Assembly (NCBI GenBank): GCA_963920525.1 | Contig: OY986436.1 | Location: forward strand, 6,002,501 to 6,066,500 | DNA: 64,000 bases | Source: Dichetophora obliterata | Taxonomy: Eukaryota > Arthropoda > Insecta > Diptera > Sciomyzidae | Direction: 5' to 3' | In this document: positions 11,120 through 20,920 of the stretch, piece after piece | Layout: every line of letters begins with the position of its first letter | Position numbering within the stretch: position 1 is the stretch's first letter | The notes under the pieces: model-generated | Told to the model about the DNA's origin: nothing | Databases searched by the model: none | The model's input: only the letters and a program-made list of their open reading frames with translations | Position numbers and translations under genes: made by a program

Positions 11120-11859
11120 TTAATTTGATAAAAATAAAATCCACCTGTGAAAACGTACCGATACAACATTCGCTAACGCTTTTTGATTTCCCAAAAGTTT
11201 TTCCAAGGGTTGGTGGTTTGTATACACAGTAAAATTATACCCATAAACAAATTTGTGAAATTTCTTCACAGCAAAAACCACCGCTAACGCTTCTCGATGG
11301 ATGTGAGAATAATTTATTTCTGCACTACTTCCTGAAGCGTGACAGGCAATGACGATTGGTTTTGAGGGAACAAGTAAATTGTTATCAGATAGCAAGCTTT
11401 TACAGTCTAAATGCTCTTGCACATTTTTCTTCCCAGTACAAAATATCGGAAGCATTTGGCAAAAACTTGGAGTAGTAATTTACTAACACTAAAAAACTCT
11501 GCAACATTTCTTCAACATTTTTTGGCTCCGGAGCTAAATTGATGGCATCAAGTTTAGCTTTTGCAGGCATAATACCTGTCGGAGTAAGAGTGTGACCTAA
11601 ATAGTCCAACTCACTTACTAAAAGCCTTTTCTCAATTAACATTAACGCGAAATACCTCTAATCTCCTTAATACTTTGAACAATTTTTGCTTACAATCATC
11701 GCGGTTTACACCTGCTACCAGGATATCATCTAGATACACTGACATGCCTTCTACACCCTGTATGATTTGATCCATGACTCTTTGGAAAATCATTGGTGCT
11801 GTAGTCACCCCAAATGGCAAACGACAAAACTGAAACAAACCCATGTGTGTATTTATCAT
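11120..11859 (-). pseudogene. gypsy pol: second half of reverse transcriptase, and RNase H
   Basis: From 11859 leftward: GLFQFCRLPFGVTTAPMIFQ, then the catalytic motif SVYLDDILVAG (Y-x-DD box), then LLVSELDYLGHTLTPTG and the connection VEEMLQSFLVLVNYYSKFLP. A frameshift then leads to RNase H: KPIVIACHASG (the first catalytic Asp appears as His), YSHIHREALAVVFAVKKFHKF with the catalytic Glu, and FTVYTNHQPLEKLL, where Asn replaces the usual Asp. The loss of these residues means RNase H is inactive. Confidence 0.85.
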
Positions 11860-12996
11860 GAACCAAGAAATCTGTGGAGATCATTTTCTGCCTGAAGACT
11901 TCGAAAGAAGGCTACAAGTTGAAATTGGTAAGTACTTCTACATTCCAAGTAAATATTTTTTAAAAAATGTTACTATAGGTTTTGGCAAAGCTATGCGCTT
12001 AAAGCCGGGCGATATCCCAACAGAAATGTCCAAGGAGGTGCAGCCAGCAAATGCAGAACGATGTCAGCGAATTTTAAAGCGCGAAAACAAAAAATCGTTA
12101 GTGCTCTGCTTCAGGAGTCGTTGGTCATGGAGAAAGTGCAGCGGCGCGAAGAAGAAGGTATTCCTTTAGAGGAAATAGAAAAAAAAAATAGGGACGCTTC
12201 TATTTCTATCCGCTCTTCAGAGCAGTTACTTTAAGCGAAAATAAGGCAGCTAGAGTCGCAAGTGTAAGTAAAATTTAACAATTTTATGAATTCAAAATTT
12301 TTAATCTTTTTCTTGGAGTGAACAGCAGTTTGGAAAACCTCGCGATACATCTGCCACAAATTGCACAAAAACGTTCCGAACATAAGGCTGAAAGAAGAAG
12401 TGGCAGCATCACTTAGATGGGTAGATCATTTAAGCGAAGGCGGCTGCCCAAGCCAACGGAAGATCTCATGGCGCATATGAGGGCGTTGGAAAAAGTGTTC
12501 AACGACGAAAATGGGCTATTAATTAGCAAAAATTATTTGCATACACACATTACAAGTGCAGAGCATGTTATGTGTGACAACAAAATAAAAAATTGTTTTT
12601 CCGCACACGAATGTTTTTTAGAATAAGATTATTAAATAAAGAAGTCGTGAACAATTCGATGCAGAGGAAATGAAAATGTAACGAAACAGTTCAACAATAA
12701 AAACAAAGTGAACATCCAATTTTGTATTCTATTTATTTGCAGTTTTTCTTTTTACAGCATTCGTTACAATAGTTACTGTATGGAAATATAAACAAACAAA
12801 GTATTCAAACACTTTTTTCGCGAATTGAACTCATTAATTTTATACTTTTTCACTTTTATCCGAGTTTTCACATGTTTTGCATGCAAAAGGTATGCAAGTT
12901 GACAGTTTCATAGCTTGCTTGTGACCGATGACGTTGCACGAAACAATACTTTTTTTTCGCACTGCTCTTTGCGTGATCTTCTCTTTTTGGTTCATG
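11857..12996 (+). mobile_element. P-element-like non-autonomous transposon
   Basis: A 10-bp inverted repeat CATGAACCAA starts at 11857 and ends, inverted, at 12996. P-family ends also begin CATGA. The 9-bp direct repeat TGTATTTAT flanks it (11848-11856 and 12997-13005); P elements duplicate 8 bp, so one base may be by chance. Removing it restores the gypsy reverse transcriptase sequence QFLTINTH-MGLFQF. The interior encodes a THAP-like remnant followed by a helical segment; the transposase core is missing. Confidence 0.75.
11859..12169 (+). pseudogene. THAP-domain (P transposase-like) remnant
   Basis: MNQEICGDHFLPEDFE starts inside the terminal repeat itself. C-x2-H-F and LKPGDIPT match the second half of the C2CH THAP zinc finger and its AVPT box. 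The first Cys pair is missing. A 51-nt interval (11928-11978, GTAAGT...TATAG) looks like an intron, is a multiple of three and has no stop, so spliced and unspliced forms stay in frame. After an A-rich run the helical segment LLQESLVMEKVQRREEEG is found in another frame (about 12108-12161), as in the coiled coil that follows THAP in P transposases. Confidence 0.65.
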
Positions 12997-13855
12997 TGTA
13001 TTTATGGTCAAAAATTGTTGTGAACTTTGATTGACCGTTAGCTGCGGATATGCTTTACTCAAATCTAACAAACAGAAGCATGTATTTCCTCGCATGCTTG
13101 TGAGAATATCATCAATTAACGATAAAGGATATACATCCATTTCAATAACCGGGTTAATCGTTATTTTAAAATTACCATACATCCTAATATTATTATCTTT
13201 TTTAAGTACACACACAATGGGTGCAGTCCAACTGCTGCTACAAACTGGCTTTATAATTTTTTCTTCACACATTTCTTAGTTCAAACTTTTTTAAACTCAT
13301 TGGTACTGTATAAGCTTTGTAAAATTTTGGTTGCGAATTTGGTTTAATAAAAATATCAGCACTTAAGTTTTTAATAGGCTGCAAACTTCCTTGAAATAAA
13401 CTAGGAAATTGAGCTTTAATTTCTTTTTTTATGCCCGCTAGACACAAAGTATTAACTTTTAAACAAATATCAAATTTTTTAGTAGCTGATTTAAAAAATT
13501 TGCGCCAACTAGGAAAAAGGGAATCCATCCAATTTCGACCCAAAAGAAGCGTAAACTTACGGCCTTCAACTACAACCAACTTAAGCTGATACTGACTGTT
13601 AACTAGTACTGATATTTTCCCAATTATTTTGATTTTCTCGCCTGTGAGAACCTGGAGAGGAGGAAAGTTAACAGCATTGAGCTTTAGATTTGAAAAATAT
13701 AAATTATAATGAACACTAGAAATTACGGATACCACCACGCCGCTGTCCACTTCCATCTCCAACTCGGTACCATTCACCAACACGCTTCTTAAAAAAGGTT
13801 CACTAGCGCTCGACAACCAATTCAATGATCCAAGTTTGTACGTCAACTCGTTCAT
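12868..13855 (-). pseudogene. gypsy pol: protease and first half of reverse transcriptase
   Basis: The protease has the catalytic motif MEVDSGVVVSVIS (D-S-G type) and LLLGRNWM. The frame passes to the pol linker (FKKFELRNVCEEKIIKPV after a frame change near 13268). The reverse transcriptase start follows: SSSWTAPIVCVLKKDNNIRM, where the usual R-x-C-x-DFR is degraded, and CFCLLDLSKAYPQL with the first catalytic Asp. QQFLTINTH stops at the P-like insertion and resumes at 11859. Confidence 0.85.
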
Positions 13856-14592
13856 GTTATTTTTTCTTCCAGTGTGTTGCTGACTGCCTTACTGCTTGTT
13901 TGTCTGCTTATTTGCTCGATGAAAACACGCTTTGGCCGAATGCCCTTTTTTACCACAATTAAAACAGAACCATTGTTTTGCCGGGCACGCGTTTTGGGCA
14001 TGGCTCGTGATGCACTTTGGGCATTTAGACAACTTCTGATGTGGTGGTCTGTGACTAAATTAATGAATTTCTGCATTCGGTGAGTTGTGCATATTTTTTT
14101 CTTTGTCAACTAACTCAAACGTTTGCGCAACTGTACATGCCATCTCCCAAGTGAGATTCGCTGTTGATAACAACTTTGTTTGTAACTGGGCGCTCTTTAC
14201 CCCGCAAACCAATCGGTCTCGTAGCGCCTCCGGCAGAAACTTGTCAAAACCACAAGGTGCTGCTAACAGTTTGATGTTTAGTACGTAATCGGCAATGTGC
14301 TCGGTTGATTTTTGTGCACAGCTGTAAAACTTAAAACGCTCCACGATTATGTTTTTTTCTGGTTTAAAATGCGGTAAAATAATTTCCGTAAGAATGTTTT
14401 ATCCGTAGCCTTTTCGGGTAATACAATTAATTTAATAGGTTTGTATGTATCTGGCGCAATCAAGGTCAGAAAAAGCGCCACTTTTGTTTCTTTTTCGACG
14501 GCATTTATTTTAAACAATTGCTCAATCCACTCAAGATATTCTTCGAAGTCATGTCCGAAACAAAATTGCTCTATTGAGCCGATTAAAGCCAT
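13852..14592 (-). pseudogene. gypsy gag
   Basis: MALIGSIEQFCFGHDFEEYL is the start of a gypsy-type Gag capsid, with ATG 43 bp after the 5' LTR. A frameshift near 14346 moves to ERFKFYSCAQKSTEHIADYV and LPEALRDRLVCGVK, typical of the Gag C-terminal capsid domain. A further frame change near 14085 leads to a Cys/His-rich nucleocapsid region, including CPKC-like and CGKKGH-like motifs in the third frame. Not translatable as one protein. Confidence 0.8.
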
Positions 14593-14634
14593 TTCACCAC
14601 GTTTTATTTGAAAAAATTTCTCGTCGCAAAAATA

Positions 14635-14748
14635 TGTTACGGATTTTTACAGACATTTATTTAGAAGAAGGAAACTTGAGATGAGTTCTCAATATTTGAT
14701 TACATTTGTTATCGATAACTTATAAACAGTGTTGTTAACTGCATTACA
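14635..14748 (-). repeat. gypsy 5' LTR
   Basis: 114-bp partner of 10054-10167. The sequence inside its gag-proximal edge (TTTTTGCGACGAGAAA on the minus strand) occupies the primer-binding-site position; I do not assign the tRNA. Confidence 0.88.
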
Positions 14749-14753
14749 ACGAT

Positions 14754-15905
14754 CTTAACGAAAAATTCATAAATATTCCAATGCAACGTCTACACTAAAT
14801 CCTTTGGTTATCTTAGTAGAAATGTAATATTTTCATTTCGCTGCGTTCACCAATCCGAAGTACTTCAGAGATCATTCTGGCAATCAAATCAAATGCCACT
14901 GGCATTGATGAGACGTACCCTGTATTTCTAAAATACCTTCTTCCTGTGATATTACCTTTCATAACCCACATTTTCAACACCATCCTAACTACATCTATTT
15001 TTCCAAGCAGCTGGAAAATAGCTAAAATTATACCATAATATCCCCCGATAGCTATCTTACCTTTCTTCTCTAAGGCACTAGAAATATTACTTCATCGCCA
15101 AATTACTACGTTTGTTAACAAAAATAAAAGTATAAGTGATAGATAGTCTGGCTTTAGAGCTCAGCTAGCTGCGTTACTGCACTTATAGACGTAGCTGAAA
15201 ACATTCGTACTGATCTAGATGAAAACAAAGTCAGTTTTTTAATCCTTTTAGATCATTCAAAGACATTTGGTTCTGTCGATCATACCATCACACCATCGAT
15301 CTATCCATCACACCAAACTGCAGCAAGCTTAGTGCAGTCGTATCTGTCTAAAAGATCGCAAGCTGTATGTGCAAATAATTTGACATCTGATTTTTTTACC
15401 CGTTAAATGTGAAGTCCCACAGTAATCTGTTCTTGGGCTGCTTCTGTTCTCAATTTATATCAACGATTTACCTGATATTATTCAAAACTGTAACATTCTT
15501 ATGTAAGCAGATGACGTTCAGTTGCAGTCGACATCTTGAATCTTATTGTATAGCTTACATTAATAATGATTTAAGTCGAATAAATCAATGGGCAGGCGAA
15601 AACGGTTTATGTCTCAATTCGAAAAAGTCAAAGTGCTATAACTAAGCAAAAGACTAATAGACACTGCAAGTTTTTCTAAAGTCATTCTAAACAATTCTGC
15701 TATACAATTGGAAGATTCTGCTAAAAATTTTGGAATTATTTTTAATAGAACGTTGTCTTGGAGCACGCATATTAGGAGTACCGTTGGTAGAGTATACGGA
15801 ATGCTACGTGTACTGTGGATAACTCAACACTTTACGCCACTACGAATTAGATTAGTTCTTGCTAAAACCTATCTTCTTACCACTCTACCCTACGGATATG
15901 AGTAA
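14754..15905 (+). pseudogene. LINE reverse transcriptase, heavily mutated
   Basis: Reading through frame changes: KSNATGIDETYPVFLKYLLP, then IFNTILTTSIFPSSWKIA (finger region), YRPIAILPF, RQSGFRAQLA (the G-F-R box), LILLDHSKTFGSVDH (first catalytic region), then SVILGLLLFSIYINDLPDII, and ADD preceded by a stop in place of Y. LSRINQWAGENGLCLNSKKSK and a later thumb region LSWSTHIRSTVGRVYGMLR complete it. It contains several stops and frameshifts. Jockey/CR1-type by motif resemblance. Confidence 0.8.
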
Positions 15906-16262
15906 AGTAGGCCTAGTTTGTCGCAATACCACCTTGCTGATCCATACTGATGTGAGTGGCTAATGAGACTTAGTTTGTCTTGCTGAAACTGCTGAGCTAA
16001 AACTCCATCGGCATAGCCAAGATAGAACGATTATATTATATATTTATGTATTAGGTAGGTCCTTATTTTAGCAATTGTTGAGCACCCGATTTTTTTGTTG
16101 CTTAACGTCTAAAAATAATTCGCTCATGTTTTTTACAACAATAGCACGTGCCGCACGGAGCTTGAAGTTTACACAGAGGCAATGCAACATTAGAAGGAAT
16201 GAGCATTATGACGTATCGAATCACAATTTTTTCGAATTTTACATTCTAAGAGTTCTCAAAAG
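15906..16262 (+). pseudogene. LINE ORF2 C-terminal remnant
   Basis: In frame at 16075-16263: ARAARSLKFTQRQCNIRRNE and SNHNFFEFYILRVLKR. This resembles the C-terminal 'R-S-x-x-L-x-x-P-R-x-R...FF-x-R...W' region of jockey/CR1-group LINEs. It ends where the foldback arm begins. Confidence 0.5.
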
Positions 16263-16770
16263 ATGAAGATGTCCCAAAAAAGTTTCTGGAAAAAAGGATG
16301 TCTGTCCCTCCCGCAAGGACAAAGTTTTTTTTTTTGAGAAAACAGTAAAAAAATAACGATCTCAAAATGCTTTGTTTTTTTTTTAGAAAAACTACGTATG
16401 TCTTAAAGCAAAAGTAAATATAGACTTTCACTAAAAATATCTTGTCAAACAAGATGCCACTCTGGATTTTTATCCACAGTGTCCTGTGGAAAGGATACTA
16501 ACTCGAGATAGCACAGAATTTTTAATTGTTACTTGTTTGTTTAAATGTTGGTAGTATTGATTATAGTGTTAACGCTTTTCTTAAATTTGGCGAATTCATA
16601 ATATGCATATTTTTCGCATATGCTTTTTGTTGCATAAATGCAATTTTTTAACTTTTTCAAATAATTGAGTGTCAGATTTTATATCTTGGGCATCAGAAGT
16701 GGTACCGAAGATAATTTTCTCAATTTTGATTCTTCAAATATTTCTTAACAAAAAAATGCGTTTAATTGCC
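16263..16770 (+). repeat. orphan arm of a foldback family
   Basis: Strongly similar, in the same orientation, to the left arm at 23471-23955: CACAAGGACAAAG/CGCAAGGACAAAG, CAAAGCAAAAGTAAATATAGACTT, AAGATGCCACT, CATCAGAAGTGGTA. Unlike the 23.5-kb copy, no opposite arm follows. Confidence 0.7.
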
Positions 16771-16799
16771 TTTCCAACGGTATTTGAAACTTAACATTC

Positions 16800-17065
16800 G
16801 GTTAAGAAGTGATTGAGATATGAATTCTAGTAAAAATCGATTTACGACGTTTTTGCCGATTTTTGTCATTTTTGTGCACCCTGTAACTCTGCCAAAAATA
16901 GTTCCTGCATTTTTTCCTTCAAACGAAGCGCTTTATTTCCTTTAGTAATACTACATGCAAAATTTCACCCAAATCGGAGATGGTCATTCCTTAAGGCCGG
17001 TACGTTCAAAATGGAATTGCTGTTTTATCTTTTTTTTTCTCATATGTAGTAGATCATTTTTTGAA
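16800..17065. repeat. dispersed repeat, copy 1
   Basis: TTTTTGCCGATTTTTGTCATTTTTGTGCACCCTGTAACTC is matched in inverted orientation near 22070-22115 (GAGCTACAGGGTGCACAAAATGAACAAAAATCGGCAAAAAC). The GTGCACCCTGT core suggests a terminal region of a mariner-like or other DNA element, but ends are not defined. Confidence 0.5.
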
Positions 17066-17219
17066 TTCTACCTGGCGGCGCGTCTTAATAAAGTCCGATT
17101 TGTTTGAAACTCGTTTTTATGCGTTTTTATATATAGGAACAAAATAAAAGGGTGCTCAAGAAAAACAAAAGAAAATTTTTTGTTCTCCATACAAATAAGG
17201 ACCAGTCTAATATGTATAT

Positions 17220-19222
17220 TAGGGCGGGTTGATTTGTATGGATGAAAAAAAAAAATGAAAAATCGTAATCTACATAAAATTTTAAGAAAATTCTCCGAAA
17301 AGACCATAGGTCTAAAATCAAACCCTAATCCACGCCTGTCGACTTGAAATTTTTTTCCTCTTCTTTCGCTAAAAATTTTTTTTTTAAATATATTATGTTT
17401 TATTATATTATAGTTTAGGCAATACAGGTTTTGTTGGAGACTAATCAAAACATTCACTTATCAAAAAAGCAGTTGAACCCCAATTTGCATCTCCTCTTAT
17501 TTGCGTTCTATATGAAAAATAGTTAGAACACGTTTTACCTAAACTGCGTTTTGCAAAAAACAAAGAATAATTCAAAAAAATATTTTTTTTTGTAACAAAA
17601 TATGCAAAACATACTTCTTAAAACAGGAAAAAAACATGACATCTAATCCAGTTTATTTGATCTATAGAAATATAGATCAAATACAGTGAAACCTCTACTA
17701 ACGGACACCTCTCTTAAGCGGACACTTCTCTTGAGCGGACAGTTTTCCACAACCAAGTTTTTCGTCCACTTTTTCGAAAAAATTAACCTCTCTTTAGCGG
17801 ACCCTCTCTTGAGCGGACGCGGACAGTATATTTACGTCTTATTGGGCGAAAAACCTCTGTTAGGCGGACGCGATCCTGCCTCAAGCGAACACAAGTGCCT
17901 GTTGAACGGACGCGAACCTCTCTCAAGCGGACACGAGCGAGAAAAGTAACTCACAAAATGTGTGTAAACAAACATACAGAAATGAAATTGGGGATTTCCC
18001 TCACAAAGCGTCTTGCTTGTTTTTTTTTCATTTGCCTTGCCATCCCTTCACTGAGCTATAGACCGTTGCAGTGAATAGACATACGAGATGGCGAACCCAT
18101 ATGTGACGTTCTCCGAGAAAAGAGACCTATTGTGTGAAAATAAAGTTTTGAGAAAAACGCATTTAAAGTTTCATAACGCATTTTTATCGATTTTCCCAAG
18201 TTTGTTTTGTACGTTTTTATGGGGTAAATAAATTTTTATAAGAAATCTAACTCATTTCATCGTATTCTACACCCTTTTAGGTACCAGAATCCACTCTTAA
18301 GTCCAAACCCGTTTTTTGACACACAAGGTGGTTATTCTCGGAGAAGGTCACATATGCAAAATCGTTTTTTTTAAAGAAAAACAAAAAAACTTACGTCAAT
18401 CAAAGATTTCTGAATTTCTTAAGTCATGAATTATACATGTATAAATGTTAAAGTTTGTTAATTACATACTATTTTTCATGATATGAACTGAATTTTTTTT
18501 TATTTAAACACATATGCGTTAAAAGAATATAATATAATGCGCGATTTTGTTAAATACATAAATACAATATATGTATTTTGCATTGAAAAAAATTTCCTTT
18601 AACATTTCCTCATTAATCTATAACAAAATTTAAAGATATAAAAACTCAGCCTCTCTATTAAGCGGACACCTCTATTGGGCGGACAAAAATAGGCTGACGG
18701 TGAGTGTCCGCCCAAGAGAGGTTTCACTGTAGTAGTAACTATAGAAAGTCGTGCCAAAGTGCCTAGAATGGAGAGTAAAAAAGACTTAACAAAATTAACA
18801 TGTAACCAATAAGTAAAGTTTTCTTTGCATTCTGTAATTGCTTCTTTGTATGTATTAGAGACCTTATTTGTTTTAATGACACAAAATTTGTTTGTAAAAC
18901 TGAAAAATTACTGAAATATTGTTTGAGTGAAAACACTTCTTTTGTTTGTTTTTATTTACATTATAAAATAAGAATTGTATATCTATGTTCCTTATAAAAA
19001 TATTAAATATAAAATTATATACAAACTTTTTTACTTGGGTGAATATTTTTTTTATGTAAAAAAATTTTGAGTGTAGAAAAGAGTTCATATAAATTTTCAA
19101 GTCGAGAGGCGCGGACTAGGATTTTATTTTAGATACATGGTTTCTTCGGAGAATTTTCTTAGAATATTATGTAGTTAACGTATTTGCTATACGATTTAAA
19201 AATAAAAAATCAACCCGCCCTA
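17220..19222. mobile_element. TAGGGCGGG-ended DNA element, hAT-like, nested host
   Basis: Terminal inverted repeat TAGGGCGGGTTGATTT at both ends, with an 8-bp target duplication ATGTATAT (17212-17219 and 19223-19230). Within the arms CTCCGAAAAGACCATAGGTC and TCGACTTGAAATTT near 17295-17350 have inverted counterparts near 19095-19160. It is inserted in the 3' part of the plus-strand LINE and contains a pogo-like element. No transposase is seen. hAT assignment rests on TAGGG ends and 8-bp duplication. Confidence 0.82.
17684..18729. mobile_element. pogo/Tigger-like element with AGCGGACA repeats
   Basis: CAGTGAAACCTCT at 17684 pairs with AGAGGTTTCACTG ending at 18729; both ends are flanked by TA. 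CAGTGAAACCTC-type ends are characteristic of pogo/Tigger in Tc1/mariner. The first 260 bp and last 80 bp are built of repeated CTCTCTTGAGCGGACAC-type motifs (about ten copies on the left, three on the right). The open frame at 17686-17949 is this repeat translated. No transposase remains. Confidence 0.85.
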
Positions 19223-19230
19223 ATGTATAT

Positions 19231-19557
19231 ACTATCAGTTATCATACGGCCTGTCATTAGTTATCAGTTATCATACCCTGTCTTATCTTGATAACACCGT
19301 TCAGATCTATATCATGACTCGTAAATTGTGGCCTTGACCTAGTTTGTCTTGATCTCATGATACTGCAATGCTGTCAACTTTTATTTATATATTTGAATGT
19401 ACTATATTAAGCAATAATATGTCTTTTTTAATGTAAATATTTTTTATATTATATGTATAATTTTATGAATTATGCTATTTATAATTGCATTGAACTGCTA
19501 TAAAGCCTGATCTGGCTTAGCAAACTAATAAATGAAGAAATATATAACTAATATATA
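19231..19557 (+). mobile_element. 3' UTR of the nested plus-strand LINE
   Basis: It continues after the second target duplication of the TAGGGCGGG element: CCTAGTTTGTCTTGATCTCATGATACTG near 19337 resembles CCTAGTTTGTCGCAATACCACC near 15912. It ends GCCTGATCTGGCTTAGCAAACTAATAAATGAAG, a typical short LINE 3' end. Confidence 0.65.
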
Positions 19558-20920
19558 ACTAATAAAAAACTTGAGTAGGAGTAATGTGCAAAAATCAAAA
19601 ACCACGCAAGAAATTCTTAGCATTTTTTTCATTATTTACCAAAATTTAAAAGTGAAAATTTTAAAAACACATCAAAGCTTATGTTCCTAAAATGATTTTC
19701 ATATTTTTAAACATGCTATAAATTTTCAAATAAAATTCCTTACTCGTTGCCACTTGTTTATTGATTATTAAAAGCTAAAATAAACAAATGAAAGAAAAAA
19801 CACATGTTTAAACGCAGCTAAGGCCCCTCAGAGTCTTTAAATTGATTAAGCCAACATTTTAAATAGCTGTTTCACGGTCTGTCTGCCGATTTGTCTAGCA
19901 CACATATGTTAACAAATGTTGGCAAAACTTAACATTTTATGGATGTTTTCTTTTTATGGGTGCATGTCTTGTTGTTGTTGTTGTTGCTTTATATTTTCAT
20001 GTTCATTAAAATCGTTAAAAACTCATTTTGAAAGCTGCAGGCAGCGGTAATCAATAACTGAGCTATACGGCGAGTGTGTGTGAGAGTGTGTGTGAGAGTA
20101 TGTCTGTGTGAGTTTTTTGAATAGATTTTCCACATTATAAGCTTTTGTCGGTGCGCACTTGTGCAAACATATGGAGCACAATTTTTCAGCGCCTTCACAA
20201 CTTTTGTGGTTTGAGTGAAATGCGCTAATTTTTGCTCATTAGCTGCAGGCAATGATTTTGAGTATTTCAACAAGATAGTTGTTGGAATGATTTTTGTATT
20301 TTTTTTTATTTGTTTTGTTTTGTTTTGCTGATGCTTAGATGACATAACTTAGTCATTAGATGCTGTAATTAAGTGAATTTTAATTATTAATCGCATTAGG
20401 AAATTCAATTTGAGACACACGAAATGAAAACCTAAATGACAAAGGGTGTTCAAGGGTTAAAAATTGATTCATCAAAGAAGGTTTACCCTTTCGAAACCAC
20501 TTTTGGTCTTTTATTTCATTAGACTCTTTGAGGTCGAAATGTACACCTTTTATGTGTAGATCTAAAAGAAAAATTTTTACTATCCAGTATTTTGAGATGG
20601 GACTTATAGGGTTTTATAGTGGGACACAGGTCACCCATACGGGGGATTCAAATAAACAAAAATCATAGAAAAATATTAGTTTCTCAGGCAAAAGAAGCCA
20701 AAAAACAAAAGTGCAAAAAAGACCAAATAAAAGCATTTCACTTTACTTGTAAGAGCGCAGTAACGAAAAAATTAGAAATAAAAAAGAAAAGAGACATTTA
20801 CAAAATAAATTCAAGAATGAAACAATTTTTGCGAAACGCCAAATGACAGGCTCTACAAAGAGTTTTGGTTCTTCTCTCGATCTACCGCTTGGCACATGAG
20901 ACATATCGACGTCTTGTAGG
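19558..20920. other. intron sequence, no gene seen
   Basis: Includes a GTGTGTGAGAG microsatellite at 20070-20111. Open stretches here (for example 20619-20846, Lys-rich) are compositional. Confidence 0.5.

Larger units (their letters stand above)
10054..14748 (-). mobile_element. Ty3/gypsy LTR retrotransposon, defective, with short LTRs
   Basis: Two ~85% similar LTRs of 114 bp (10054-10167 and 14635-14748) begin TGTTACG and end ATTACA in plus orientation. A perfect 5-bp target duplication ACGAT flanks the element (10049-10053 and 14749-14753). Gag, protease, reverse transcriptase, RNase H and part of integrase are read on the minus strand in the order usual for gypsy. No env-like gene is seen. 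The integrase core is mostly deleted and a P-like element is inserted in the reverse transcriptase. Confidence 0.9.
7641..19557 (+). mobile_element. degraded LINE acting as host for nested insertions
   Basis: Pieces of one plus-strand LINE can be read in order: about 7641-7735, 10036-10053, 14754-16255 and 19231-19557. Across the first two insertions the frame reads QNDTSSCNVVDVNDLNEKFI once the insertions and their duplicated targets are removed, which shows a single disrupted element. The last piece is a 3' UTR ending near AATAAATGAAGAAATATA. The 5' boundary against the minus-strand LINE fragment is approximate. Confidence 0.7.

Noticed and set aside
17686..17949. An 87-residue open frame with Leu-Ser-Gly-rich repeats.
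   Set aside because: It is the translation of the AGCGGACA repeats at the end of the pogo-like element.
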